DNA from: Azolla caroliniana
Taxonomy: Eukaryota; Polypodiophyta
DNA: 64,000 nt
Reading direction: 5' to 3'
Assembly: GCA_043228905.1 (NCBI GenBank)
Contig: JBHGNT010000001.1
Coordinates: forward strand, 36,146,001 to 36,210,000
Made by a program: the position numbers and the translations under genes. Positions 18,130 through 30,322 of the stretch are shown in pieces; position 1 is the stretch's first letter, and every line of letters starts with the position of its first letter. Below the pieces are notes generated by a model that saw nothing but the letters and a program-made list of their open reading frames with translations, was not told the origin of the DNA and did no database searches.

Positions 18130-19158
18130 GCCTAACTAGAATTGCCCTAAAATGGTCAGTTGAAAGAAAAGGCAATATGTTGCTGAGTGTTTCACCGTAA
18201 AATAGTTCCGTTTGAACAGCAGTTTCTGTCATCTTTACTGACAAGCTAGCACATAGTAAGTTGAACATGATGTTTATTCTTTTGATGAGCAAATGATTTT
18301 TGAACATGCACAAGTTCAACCAAGCTGTAGCAACACATCTTTCAACTAATCAAGCTGACACATTTCAACATGTGGCATCAACAACTCGACTTGAAAGTTT
18401 GATGGTTGAAATGCCAATACTACATCGCACCCAATTGTCCGAGGCTAGAGATCAATATACTGTTCATAAAACATGTAAGGGACTCATGGGATGACCATTC
18501 TAACAGCTAAGAGTAATTAATTCATGGCCATGCCAGAGACATGCATGTCAATGAGGTCATCCCATACATTTTGTAGCTTTACTCATAAATTCTTACAATT
18601 ACAATTTTCATTTTACTTCTAAATTTATAATTATCACAACCATACTCATTGTCAATACCAGATCAAAGAGAGCAGAACTTCTCATATACATCACAGCTTA
18701 TCACAAGAAAATGCATCCACAGTTTTCTCCACTATTAATCAATGATCAACGAGAAGAAAATGTACCATAAGCTTATCACAAGAGAATGCATCTACAACAA
18801 TTGATCAATGATCAAAAAACACAAACATGTATCAGAAACAGAGCTATCATCAGAAAATGTATTTATGGTTTTTTCCACTATTTATAATCTATGTTACATG
18901 AAAATACTAATCGTCCATGATGCATTTTGCATCCAAAACGACAGGTTTATGACGGTTCTCAGCATCGAACAAAAAAATCTTGGAAAATTTCCTAACGCTC
19001 TCCTATGAGGGTTCTGAACATTGAACATTTCCTAACTTTCTATTTAGGAGGATGTATCTAGAATACATGAAGGCATCTTGTGAATGATTGTGTGTGCGGG
19101 CACACATGCATGCAACTAGGTGTTTATAAATAAGACAGCTCGACTCATTCTATCACGG
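18130..19158. other. Intergenic DNA
   Basis: AT-rich, with a short imperfect repetition of a TAAGCTTATCACAAGA-like phrase near 18700-18800. No gene, RNA or mobile element recognised. Confidence 0.5.
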
Positions 19159-19316
19159 GATAATACGCTCTAATAGCATTTAATAATGTGCCAGTAACTG
19201 CACCCATCGTGTCGTTAATAGCACAATCAATGCATCAGATAATAAGCTCTAATAGCATTTAATAATGTGCCATTAACTGCACAAATTGTGTCGTTAATAG
19301 CACAATCAATGCATAA
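19159..19316. repeat. 79-bp tandem duplication
   Basis: Copies start at 19159 and 19238. Both contain CTCTAATAGCATTTAATAAT and GTGTCGTTAATAGCACAATC, with a few substitutions between them. Intergenic; function unknown. Confidence 0.8.
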
Positions 19317-19599
19317 CACAATCTTCCATTATGATGCATCATAAGCACACTCAAACACACCATTATACATTAACCATGCTTTTAACACAATCATATGCAG
19401 GATATTCACAGGTAGAAACATTCCAATAACATATGCATTTCCCAAAAACTCGATGAATAACAATACGGTAGCACTAAACCTCACTGCAGCACAACCTCTT
19501 GGTCAAATCTTACCAATCTAGCATAGTTGCTACTCACACCTCCATTTGAGACCATAATACATAGCAAGTTTACAAATAAAACAAGAAAGTTGATTTTAC

Positions 19600-20150
19600 A
19601 TCGGATTCACCAGTCAAAATAGACAGTTGGTGATGTGCCTTGTCTTGGACTCCGAAATGGCTTCCGGTTCGTAGAACCAGAAGAATGCATCAGAAAATGT
19701 TGACAACACTGTAGATTAACAGTTGTATTGACTAATCAAAATAAGACAGTTAATCTTGATCTCAAGTAAGATGAATCAGCCTTGATTAAGATTAATCATC
19801 GAAAGGCCCAGTCAAATAAAACATAGTTCTTGACCTAGGCTTAGACTTCAAAAATGGCATCCATTTTAAATGATTGTCTCAACATAAGATAGCTGGTCTT
19901 GACATTGGATAAGATTAATCAACCTTGATTAAAATCAATTATTGCCATGGACCATTCAAATAATCTTGACATTGGCTTGGACTTCAAAAATGGCATCCAT
20001 TTCAAACGATAATATCAACATAAGACAGTTGGTCTTGACCTTGGATAAGGATTAATCAACCTTGAGGAAGATTAATCATTGCTATGGACAAATCAAAATA
20101 ATGCTGACTTTGTCTTGGACCCCAACAATAGCATCCAACCCAATTAAAAC
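19600..20150. repeat. Degenerate tandem repeat, unit about 135-150 bp
   Basis: Three to four decayed copies share the phrases CATAAGACAGTTGGTCTTGAC, GATTAATCAACCTTGA and ACTTCAAAAATGGCATCCAT (around 19740-19880, 19885-20020 and 20020-20150, with a partial copy at about 19610). Spacing and similarity vary, so this is an old array in the intergenic region downstream of the MBS-type gene. Confidence 0.7.
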
Positions 20151-21150
20151 AAGAGAAAACTGAATCAGAAAATGTTGTGAAAAAACATTTGTTGCTCAAA
20201 CAAATTCTATGCATGGAATCAATGAATATAAATAACATGCAGCAAACTGAAGAATTCTCAGCTGGCACAGATTGGTTGCATACAGTATGTTTGGAAAAAG
20301 AAGAAATTCTTGCGAACAGAAAAAAAAAATGGACAGTAACAGTGAACTCTTTCTTAGGAGTACCAAATCAAACTTTTCCTATTTGATCACAAACCTCTCC
20401 TCTACATACATGCATCTTAAGACACCTTGCTTCTATAGATAAACCATGAGAAGCCGCCATGTCATCCAATAAATTTTGAATGACGAATTTGTGCAGCACA
20501 TACAACAGGCAAGTGACAAAAGTACCCTATTTTAGGAAGTGAAACTGTATACAGTGATAAAAATAAGGTATCTACCAAAACATAATTTGTATTTACCAAA
20601 AGACAAACCATTTGATGCACTTACATAGGAAATGCAAATAAGTAGTACCATTCAAAAATAAATAATACAATACCTGGGCAAATGTACCCTCTTTTAATTA
20701 TGACCAAAGAGCAAACTGTTAATAGACAGAATTTTCAGTTATCCGATCAAGGTACCAATTTCACAAAGCCCATTCACCACCATATGGTATTTATCAAAAT
20801 CATATCAATTTTGCTTTTATCTTATACTTTAATCAGCGTCTTTTAAAAGCTCATGCATTTTGGCTTCTATAGAATACCCATTTCATACCCTTATAGCAAA
20901 TTGTTAACAAGTAGTATCATTTGATAAGAAAATAGTGCAGTAAACAAGATAGAGTGGATAAAGCGGCCCCATTTCAAGAATAACCGAACTGGAACCATCG
21001 TATGGTGCTGAACAAAGGGCTTTCCAGTGGTGTCAAGAGACAAGGTGTACAATTTCGAACCACTCTTCTCACATGCCATCTAAGAAGAGATGTATCTTGG
21101 TGATATTAACCAGAGATGTTGTTGAACAGAGAGAGAAAGAGAACACACTT
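20151..21150. other. Intergenic DNA and probable 3' flank of the MBS-type gene
   Basis: No recognisable coding sequence. The part nearest 21150 is probably 3' UTR or a 3' UTR intron of the minus-strand gene, because GTAAGTGTGT (minus) follows its stop codon by about 15 nt. Confidence 0.45.
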
Positions 21151-21166
21151 ACCTTCAAGAGTAGTT

Positions 21167-21502
21167 TCACTTTTTGAGACTTCCACGAATTCCAGGCTTT
21201 GGAACTGGTGCTGATGCTGATGCTGATGCTACTGAAGTTGAAGCAGAAGCATGGAGGTTGATGACTTTATCTTCTTCAAAAGGTAGTTTTGGATGTTTGG
21301 AATCATGGTGGATATTCATACTCTTAACATCAGGTGCTGTGGCTTTGCAAATCGGGCACGCAAACTTGGCATGACCTCCTTTATCACCGCCTGTCCGATC
21401 AACTAGACCAGCTTTCCCACCACCCCTGTTTGTAGTGGCGGCATCAATCTTAGCAGCTATCTCCTTTGCAGTGTGCTTCTTGGGCTTAGCTTTACCTGTC
21501 AT
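21167..21502 (-). CDS. MBS1: METHYLENE BLUE SENSITIVITY-type C2H2 zinc-finger protein
   Basis: A single coding exon of 111 aa. It starts MTGKAKPKKHTAKEIAAK and continues through NRGGGKAGLVDRTGGDKGGH to one zinc finger with C-x2-C-x12-H-x4-H spacing (CPIC ... HHDSKH). A KLPFEEDKVINLHA segment follows, and the protein ends KPGIRGSLKK. The layout and both ends match Arabidopsis MBS1/MBS2, small nuclear and cytosolic (stress-granule) proteins that act in singlet-oxygen signalling from the chloroplast. An Ala/Ser-rich insert (ASASTSVASASASAP) precedes the C-terminal tail. On the minus strand TTTTTAG lies about a dozen bases before the ATG, a likely 3' splice site of a 5' UTR intron. A GTAAGT donor follows the stop codon. 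I cannot tell from sequence alone which MBS paralogue this is. Confidence 0.9.
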   Translation of the reverse strand: MTGKAKPKKHTAKEIAAKIDAATTNRGGGKAGLVDRTGGDKGGHAKFACPICKATAPDVKSMNIHHDSKHPKLPFEEDKVINLHASASTSVASASASAPVPKPGIRGSLKK

Positions 21503-22770
21503 CGTGGAGAATCCCTAAAAACCTAAAGATGAAAGAAAATGTATTGGATTGAGCACATATGAGTCAAAGAACTCTATTTATCTAGAAATTTCATATCCAC
21601 GTTAGTCGTCTCTATATCTCTTGAAAAAAAAACATGTATAGAAACAGAATGCAGGTAACCAAATAGTATTCAAGATATCGCATTTAAAAGCTTCTTCTAT
21701 ATCTCTCGCTAGTACTAAAACACAAAGAAGGATAGGTTTCAAAGCGCTCCATTTATCCCTTCAATTCTGTGTTTTCTACTTCTATATCTCTCTCTGGAAT
21801 ACATAACGAGAAAAGGTATTCATTCAATTCAGCAGCTAGGATTTAAAGCAGTCCGTTTATATGTAGAATACTACGCGTGTTCCTTTTGTATCCTCAATAG
21901 ACAGAGAATCATTAGAACACGCGTGACCTGGGAAGAAGATATAAAAAGACATTACCGAGATAGGCATTACTTTCCATCGCAAATGAATACAAAAGAGAAA
22001 ATAATATACTTAGAATCAATAATCACACGGGCGGAACTTTGTCCCACGAGAAAACTTCAGAAAGAACCACCAGAAAGCAGACATAACGATCCCGTCTGGG
22101 AGAGTCGAAAAAGAAACAGAGGAATAACTGAGTGATGGAAAAAAATTCCGATGTTCAAAGCTATTACCCGAGACAGACGCAGTACCCCGTGAAACAAGAA
22201 TCAAACACGCGAATTTGATACCGACGTCAATCTAGCATAGAAGAATGAAAAGAAAGGAACGGGACACAGACAGAGAATGCGGACCCTATGATTACAGTGC
22301 GACATGTAGAACGATCCAGTTAGGGCAAGCATACAGTAAAACAGTACAAAGATGAAGAGGACGACGGGGAAGAAAGGGAGGAACGAGGAAAACAAAGAGA
22401 AGAAACAGAGAGAAGGGAAGGAAGGAAGGAGCGTTGGAAGAACCTGTGTCGTGCCGGCGCAGGAGGATGGAAACAATGGAAGGAAGGGGTTGGAGAAATG
22501 GGAGTCGTCGTCTGTTTGCTGTGTGGATCTGTGCGTGCAACCTGCTACCTGCTAACCCTAGGGCACCGCCACTTCTCTGTCTGTGTATTGACTGTGTTGT
22601 GTGTGGGTGTGGGTGTCCACAAGAAACCATCCATCCGGCCACACATAGCACAACACGAGACAAATCCTCCGGCCGCACACACAGTCCGAGAGCAACCACT
22701 AAATTTAGAACCCATCTTCTAGTTCCGGTTTAGGGTTTAGGGTTTAGGGCTTCTCTCGACCACCCACTGG
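21503..22770 (-). promoter_or_regulatory. Leader, putative 5' UTR intron and promoter region of the MBS-type gene
   Basis: On the minus strand, pyrimidine-rich leader-like sequence (about 22350-22450) lies after CACAG|GTTCTTCC, a possible 5' splice site near 22437. The matching acceptor could be the TTTTTAG just before the ATG. Three tandem TTTAGGG units (22729-22749; AAACCCTAA telo-boxes on the minus strand) sit upstream and probably mark the promoter. Exon boundaries here are inference. Open frames on both strands in this stretch are low-complexity and not supported as genes. Confidence 0.45.
22729..22749 (-). promoter_or_regulatory. Triple telo-box
   Basis: Three perfect TTTAGGG repeats in a row, reading AAACCCTAAACCC on the minus strand, about 1.2 kb upstream of the MBS-type ATG. 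Telo-boxes in plant promoters are bound by Myb-type TRB/TRF proteins and can recruit Polycomb or drive expression in dividing cells. The position fits a promoter element better than a telomeric remnant, which would usually be longer. Confidence 0.55.
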
Positions 22771-25700
22771 ACATGACAAACAAATCTCAAACGCAACATG
22801 TATCGTGCAAGCGCACTAATCAGCCCGTGCTCAAGTACATGCATAGCTCTTGTCCATCTATGATTGAAGCTTTCCGATTTGTGTGCAATAAATGCGCACA
22901 TTTGAGTATATACCTAAAAGGCAATATTTTCTCTAGCTACTCCTCTCTAGACCTTCCTCTATATTTTACTAGTATGTATGTATGATATGAATCTCCTTCT
23001 ACTCCGATTTCGACCACTAATAGTTGTAAGCATAGATAGATAACACCTTGGTCGTAGGAGTCGACAACTACTCCACTCAAACCGGATCTAAGCTGTTTAA
23101 ATGGTTTGATGATTTCGGGGGGGTTCAGCTCGGCTCAATTCAATGTTGAACTTCCTTAATTGACTTGAGCTCAGTGTGATTCCACTTGAGCCCTACCAAA
23201 TCAGTCCCCATACCGGCATAGGCTTAATCGGTTTGGCCCAAATCGGTTTAGGGATTAGTTCGGTTCAACTCAAATTTGATAAACACAAAACCAATCAAGG
23301 CTTAATCGTTCGGTCCAAACCAAGCCAATTAAGCTGAAACTGAACCATTTCTAATTCACATGGATAACACCTTGACGTAGGTCATCGACTTTTGTTAGTC
23401 TAATTCATATCACCTGGCATTGGTGTTCGTGGATCAAATACTCTATTGTATGCACATTGACAGGTATGAGCCAAGGTCCCTTTAGCCTAGGCTCCCATTA
23501 GTGCGTTCTTCCATTTGAAATTTATCATTCTTTGCAATTTATATAAATCCATTTTGAAGTAAAGGAGAAGACCACGTATGATAGACGGTCTCTTGTTAAA
23601 AACATGCATGTGTGCTAGAATAGGCACTATGGAAATCATAGAACAATTATTTCCTAGGTGGATTGTGGGTCTAGTCATCTTGCGTGTGGAGAGGTTCCTT
23701 AATCAAATTATCTATACAAGCTAACAATGAATTCTTGGATTGTTTAAGTTTTTGATAAAGTCTTATGAGAATCTTTCATATTCTTGTGAAACTAGTTTGT
23801 CCTTATCCACAACTCATTTGACGATTTGTAAATAGCTTACCTAATCCTTCGTGGAGTTCTCCATTATTTCCTTTGATATCATACACCTTATGAGATGCCC
23901 TTTGTGATGAACTATGGATCATCTATAAGTTAAGTTGTGCATGTTGGGGTGGGGAAAACGTTGTCAAGGTTTCCACCTCTATGATTTTCCTTGTGATGCT
24001 AGATCATTGTTCATTTACGAAAGAAAATCACCACTTCTTTGTAATGCTTCCACGCATACTATGCAATGACTTATTGAAATCCTTTGCTTGACACAACATG
24101 TCTAATGTGTAGAATGAAATGCCAAAAGCGTTGTCTTACATGGTGCATTATGTACAATCACCATGTTTTGGTATACTTTCACACCATTCATCACTGTTTA
24201 CAATACAAATAATATGCAAAAGCGAATCAATAATACCATAGAAACTATTGTCTTCATCTTCATCTCTCCACTTATGTGTACTTCTTACATGTCATTAATG
24301 TTGTACTAGGAACTAGTGCATGTTATCTTTTAATCCACACATTATGTTTTCCATATTGATTTCAAAATGCAAGAAAATAACGTAGTCCTTAGGCTCTCTA
24401 CATTATATCATGAAATGTAACCTTGAAGGATTACCTAGTTACGAAACCACAAAACAATTTACATAAAAAGAACGTCCAAACCACATCCATTGAGTGATTT
24501 CTTCCAAAACAAGCACGGCGAGGTACAACCACCATGAAACTATTTGTCCCATACTCTCCTATCTCATCACAACCAGTCCATCCTAGCCTCATGGGATGTT
24601 CGCGACATAACTAGTGATGGCCATCACAAAACTCCTTATCTTACCTATCATTTGTGACCCAAACGTCTAATCTATTCACGCACACCTAAACCAAACAAAC
24701 TCTTCTTGAATTTCTAGGCATCCTAAATCATGTACATCTAATACATAGCATTTCTTCTACTTGAAAGTGCTTAAATCCCTTGATAGATTTGATACATAGA
24801 TTTCGCATTGATTGTAGTTCCAATCAAATATATTCCACATACACTCCTTGATGCCTCAACCATTCTACATGTTATCTTAAACATCTACTTCTACATGTCA
24901 AAGTCTTAACTGCACAATATTTTACTTACATGCGTATGGACATATATTTCAAAATTTCAATATATACCTCAACATTGGAATAAATGATGACGTTAGTCCT
25001 TTACATGTATAGTCGTATGTGCCACCAAGATTTCCCTCCCCGCTACTTTGTGAGACAGTAAACCATAAAGAAAAAGAATTTCGGATGCAATGTCTCGGCT
25101 TTGGGGATGGTTTTCTATATACTTCAAATCACTGTGAAATTCTTCAATCAAAAAACTGATGTAAAAATTCTTTACTGAAAAAATCAGTAAGCGGAATACA
25201 AGGAGAGTTTGCATCAGTGGGAATGGAATGAATTTAAAGGTTGAGCAAAAAGAAAGGCTGAAAGAATTTTCAATGAGCAGTGCCATATATTAGGGAAGAA
25301 AAAACATCAGTAAGCTATTCTAGGAAATAAGACAGTTATCTGACTACCTCTATGACTCTTAGAAACAAGACAAATCTGTGTAAAAGAGAGATGGAGAAAT
25401 CTGGTAAACCAATCTACATTATCGACCACCATCAAGAGAGAGTTTACGAAATACCCTGGCATGTTCCATAATAACAGAATCCCCAAACATGGGACGCTCA
25501 CAAACCCACAGACCTTTCAGTTCAAAGCATTCCAAATATAGAGAGAACTTCACATTATGCAACTTGATTCAGCATGTTAGTATGTTTATCAAATGCCTAA
25601 AATTAACAGATAATACTAATGGTCCATAATAATAAGATCCCAAACATAGGTAAGACAATCCAAACCTACTCACATTTCAGTCCATACAAAGGAAAATACA

Positions 25701-25780
25701 AATAGAAGCTGGTGTTAGTAGAACTGGATTTGGCATCTTACTATAGTCTTGAAGCATCCTCTTCAAGCTAGTCTCGAAGC
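22771..25780. other. Intergenic DNA
   Basis: About 3 kb between the MBS-type gene and SF3B5. Around 23090-23350 the sequence is a degenerate run of CGGTT/CAATT-like words (for example AATCGGTTTGGCCCAAATCGG), typical of decayed plant intergenic repeats. No recognisable domain, RNA gene or element end. Confidence 0.5.
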
Positions 25781-25801
25781 ATTGCACTCAAAAAACATTG
25801 T

Positions 25802-28275
25802 TCAGTCCTCTTCTTTTTCAGGTGGACAGCCACAGGGCAAAAGCATCCTCTGCAATTTGAAAATAAATATATTTAATACATTTGTAATATGCTTTCCCTT
25901 TTCTTGCAGGGATACGCACGCACACACAAATATGAAACACAAATATAACAAGAAGTTATATTTGAGCTATAAGGAAACCTATGATTAAATAGTTACCTGC
26001 ATGAAGGCATAGCGTTCCCTTCCAATCGATTCATTTTCTGCAACGGCAAAGTAGGCAAGGAGAGGATCGTGACCAATGTAAGATGCGTAACTATCCCTCT
26101 GAATGTTTACTGCCCATTCACTAAAACCACAACAAACAAGGAAATTACTATAGCTATGCAAAACTACAAAACAACCAACCGATATAAAAATCATTTATTG
26201 ATAGCACATGCTCAGGTTTTAAAGGCGAGACTTTCAAAACTTGTAACCAATTTCTTTAAATTTTTCCTAATACATCAAGTTGCCCAAGGTAAAACAGTCA
26301 CAGACTATTCCATTCCTATTTCACGTATGAGATTATTGACTAAAATCATTGGGATAAATTAAATTTTAATTGCGATCTAAATTATGGTAAAATGATCGAT
26401 TTTTAGACTGTCTATACTCAATAGTCTCCTGGAGAATTTATAGGTCTGCAATTAAATTTAGCAGGTTACTTTAATCATACCCAGGATTTACAGTGGATCA
26501 CGTCTAATTACTAATTTAAGTGGCACTATCATTATAATTGTGGTTATCCAACAGCTTTTTTTCAAAATTTCCACCTTAAACAATATCAAAGTCAAATGCA
26601 AATAACAATCAGGTTTGCGAACTCTTTCTCTAAATATTCAACTTCATGGTTGCAAAGCTGACATCTGTGGTGCTCAATAGTTATATGTGCATATCGTCCA
26701 AATTTTATTCTCTTTCCATGACATCATGATGTCTACACCAACTGTATCATTGTGCAATGAGCATCTGACATGAGTGTCTCCATGCATTTGATCTAAATAA
26801 TTATACCATTTATGAACATACATAAGAAGAGGTTACAAATGGCAACATTTGTGCCTACCTACGGTCTTGGATTCATCGAAGTTCATGAAGTGTCTACAAT
26901 AATGATTTATGTCATTATCACTTTGTTTCTCTCTAAATTAGTCGTATGAATTCTAAGCCAGTGAGAATGAATCCATGTACTTGGAAATAACATTTAAGGC
27001 TTGAAAAACTGTCTCTGTGACTAATGGAGCCTACTCTTAAGTCCTCTTTAACTATCACATGTCATATTGACGTTTTTCTCCTTATCAGGCGGATAATCCT
27101 TGTATCTAGTGGCAGAAAACGGGCCCAGAAGAACTCCCACTCAGAAACCCTAATATCCCAAATTACAAAGATTCTGAGGACATCTCAGCCCCTATCATTT
27201 AGATTATCGCAGACCAACCTACAATACTAAGCAAAAATCTCAAATATTTGAAACCTGTAAACAATTTATTAAAAACACTAATTTCTGAATCTGGATATCA
27301 CAGATAAAAAAATGTTAATTTCTTATTATATACATAAGAGATAGAAACGCTAATGTCTGACCAGCCAACGATCACCATCAATCCTACTAAGTATGACAGG
27401 GATTAGCTTTCTCTACAAATAATATTTGTTAGCTTCAAAATAATGACCAATTGAAACCTTAAACTCAAACATTAAAACTTTGAAAAATAGTAGTTAGAAT
27501 GATCTTACCCTTCTCTAAACCATGCACTAATGGTGTCCCCACTTGGCTAGGTTACTTACATAGCATATATAACAACTATATGGCTCTACTTATCAATAGA
27601 AATTGTGACATGTAATAACTATATGGATCTACTTATCAATAGAATTTGTTTGCAGCCTCTCTCCTTATACAGTGTTTACATTCACTCTATTTCCAATGAT
27701 TGAAGACTTCACAATTATCTGAAGAGTATAGAAACCCATCTCCAACAAAGCCTAATTTTTCCGTGACATGATACCTAAGTTCTCCTTAACCTCGTCCAAT
27801 TTGCAAGAAGAAAAATTTCCCCTTAGGAGGTTCATAAGGGAAACAATGGTGATGGTGTTCCTCTTTGTTTCTCTCAAGAATATGTTGCTCTAGTTTTACC
27901 CTTTGCTGTCAACCATGTACAGCCATGACCACTGGATTTCCTTCTTATCCCGTGTTTAGATATGTTCTCCATTTACATCCTCTCCTATTGACGTTTTAGG
28001 TCAATGGGTCTTATAGATCAAACGTTTGACATGGCCAATTCAGATCAGAAATTGGCCAAGATATGGGTATTTTATTTTGAAGCAGGGCGAAGAGAGAGAA
28101 TAAGACTTACAATCTGTTTAAGTCGGCATGGCCGGTTCCGACGTATTTGGCTTGAAGATGCTCGAGCTGGGAGTTGATGTTAAACCTGTCGCTGGCCTGC
28201 AAAATCAATCCCGTGAAGAGGAGATTGAGAAGTAACAAACAGAAAATGAGACACAACATGTGTGTTTACCTGCAT
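25802..28275 (-). CDS. SF3B5: Splicing factor 3B subunit 5 (SF3b10)
   Basis: Four exons on the minus strand: 28275-28270, 28196-28111, 26120-25997 and 25849-25802. Total 264 nt, 87 aa. The first coding exon is just ATG CAG, followed by a GTAAAC donor. The protein reads ASDRFNINSQLEHLQAKYVG, GTGHADLNRFEWAVNIQRDS, YASYIGHDPLLAYFAVAENE and SIGRERYAFMQRMLLPCGCP, ending PEKEED. This matches SF3B5 along its full length. SF3B5 is a small subunit of the U2 snRNP SF3b complex that holds SF3B1 near the branch-point pocket during spliceosome assembly in the nucleus. Intron 2 is about 2 kb, intron 3 about 150 bp and intron 1 about 70 bp. The 5' end faces the HSP70 gene, 2.05 kb away, so the two are divergent. 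Confidence 0.97.
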
Positions 28276-28499
28276 GTTGAAGAAAGAACAGTGCCCCGCG
28301 AGAAACAGAGACAGAGAGATGGACAACTAATAGAGGCCAAAATGCAGGCTATGCATACATATATGTACTGTACTGTATGTGGTATGTATAAGAGCCCTCC
28401 CTCCCTATAGCCTATAGGGTGGGTTTCCTCGTGGACCCAAAGACAATGTACAAACATGACGCCCCATTGGTGTCCCATGCCATCGAAAATGATCATTGA

Positions 28500-30010
28500 T
28501 CGTATAATGTATTATGTACCTCGGAGTCAAGGTGAATAGGAACCCAAAATAGTGAGAGATTTGCCTCGCCAATAGATAGTCCCCTTTACATACCTCAATT
28601 CCTTAGGCTCCACGTATCACACATGTCGTCACGAGCCATTACGGGTTTGTCCTAAATCTAAGATAACTGATTTCCCACGTATCGTACCCATAAACTTTTT
28701 ATTATGAGTAGTATTGGCAAGTAATGCACCATTTTTGTTAGTTGGCATTTGACCATTAGAGTGAGGAAGTTATTAAATTAGAATCGTTTTTAATATGATG
28801 ATTATGCAAATATAAATAACCATGCACATTTACTCCATTTATCAAGTATTTGGTTAAAATGTTCATAAAGTTTTGCACTCAAGGGCCCTTAGATGAAGTC
28901 TAATGAGAACCATAGGGTGCTATCAAGGATTATCCACTCAACTTCGATATTTTACCAATACCACATTGCCAATACATTTGGATGGCATAGTAGATCTAGG
29001 TCTTCCAGTTTCACACAAAACATAACACTTGTATGATAGTTTTCAAAATATGTTGGATTGTATGTTTGAATTAATGTGCATGAATTTATTCGTGCTTACC
29101 CAAGATGAATGTGGGGATGTCCTCAAGGCTTAACACATCCACACTCCCCAACATTATATGTGGATGCATGGATGTCATCATTTTGCTGACAATAGCATTC
29201 CTCCTAGTTTGTTATTAAAGATATAGATATTATAAATGTATGCTTGAATGTACATGGCAATAATCATACACAAGACAACCATAGCTTGCATTCGTGAACA
29301 ATGCATACATCCTCTATATTATTCATATGCAATGTTGATACCCCTCATCATATGAGAGTGTAGGTACGTGTACATATATGCTGACATTTGATTATAAGGG
29401 AAATGAAATGAATTGCTTAAATGAAAGTTAATATGGTCAGGGATAGATCGACTTACTTGCAATATAAGTGTTTGTTTGCAATTCAATTCAATCCCGTTGT
29501 ATCTCAATGATTAAGGATACTAATATAATCTAAAACATTATATATCAAGACGAATACGCTAGTGTACACCCTAGAGATATTTCATGCCCTTTAATCATGT
29601 GATTTGAGAGCCTTGATTGCCACTAACCACGTATTCACAAATAAATAGATAGCATCGACTTGTAGTTTTTGCAACATATATATTCACATATTTGGGTAAT
29701 TATTCAACAATTACATCTGATAAATGTATCAATTCTCATATATTTCATGGACACGTTCGACGCACACATAGTAGTAATGTCACAACATTTCTTTCATCTA
29801 TTTGAGAACACAAACTAAAAGAAAGATTTGACGAGTGGTAAAAGGGTTGTCCGGTGAGGGTTGGAAGGTAAGGCGATAGGCCATCCCAAACAATTGGAAA
29901 GGTTGTCCGGCGGGAGGCCTAGAAGGTGTGGGTCATATGTGTTGATATAGCAATAGTCTGATTCATCCCATCCATGTTGTCACCACATCTCGCTGCCGTG
30001 GGGGAGGGCC
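28500..30010. other. Intergenic DNA between divergent SF3B5 and HSP70
   Basis: About 1.5 kb with no gene recognised. Near 29840-29930 the phrase GGTTGTCCGG occurs twice about 60 bp apart in similar context, a small decayed duplication. The promoters of both flanking genes must lie within this stretch and the adjoining repeats. Confidence 0.5.
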
Positions 30011-30019
30011 GGGATCTAA

Positions 30020-30029
30020 GGGGGGGGGG

Positions 30030-30060
<31 letters not shown>

Positions 30061-30109
30061 CAAGTATTTGTTGGACACGAGACTCTCTCTCTCTCTCTCT
30101 CTCTCTCTC
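30020..30109. repeat. Poly-G, (GA)n and (CT)n tracts forming an inverted repeat in the HSP70 promoter
   Basis: About 12 G residues (from about 30020) are followed by a (GA)n run to about 30060. A 20-base spacer follows, then a (CT)n run at about 30082-30108. The GA and CT arms are perfect reverse complements over more than 20 bp, so a hairpin or a purine-strand triplex is possible. GAGA repeats are binding sites for plant BPC factors. The tract lies about 60 bp upstream of a perfect heat-shock element. Confidence 0.8.
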
Positions 30110-30162
30110 AGCCGTTAATCCAACGGTCAAGAGGGCCTCCGATCCTGGCCGTCGGATCAAAT

Positions 30163-30177
30163 AGAAGCTTCTCGAAG
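30163..30177 (+). promoter_or_regulatory. Perfect three-pentamer heat-shock element of HSP70
   Basis: AGAAGCTTCTCGAAG places GAA (30164-30166), TTC (30169-30171) and GAA (30174-30176) at exact 5-bp spacing, matching the nGAAnnTTCnnGAAn consensus bound by trimeric heat-shock factor. It lies about 150 bp upstream of the HSP70 ATG, where a proximal promoter element is expected. Confidence 0.75.
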
Positions 30178-30322
30178 CCTTGACTGACAATAAAAAGAGA
30201 GAGACAGCCCTAATTTCCAGATCTGAAACTTCAGTCTTGCTTCCCCTTCTCTCTTCGTTTTGCGCTCAGTTAGGGTTTGTGCTACACTCTCTGGGTGGTT
30301 TTGTCTGCTTCATTTGCTCGCC

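Noticed and set aside
22292-22699. 135-codon minus-strand frame and overlapping plus-strand frames upstream of the MBS-type gene
   Set aside because: Low-complexity Pro/Phe/Leu-rich reading of a pyrimidine-rich leader; more likely UTR and promoter.
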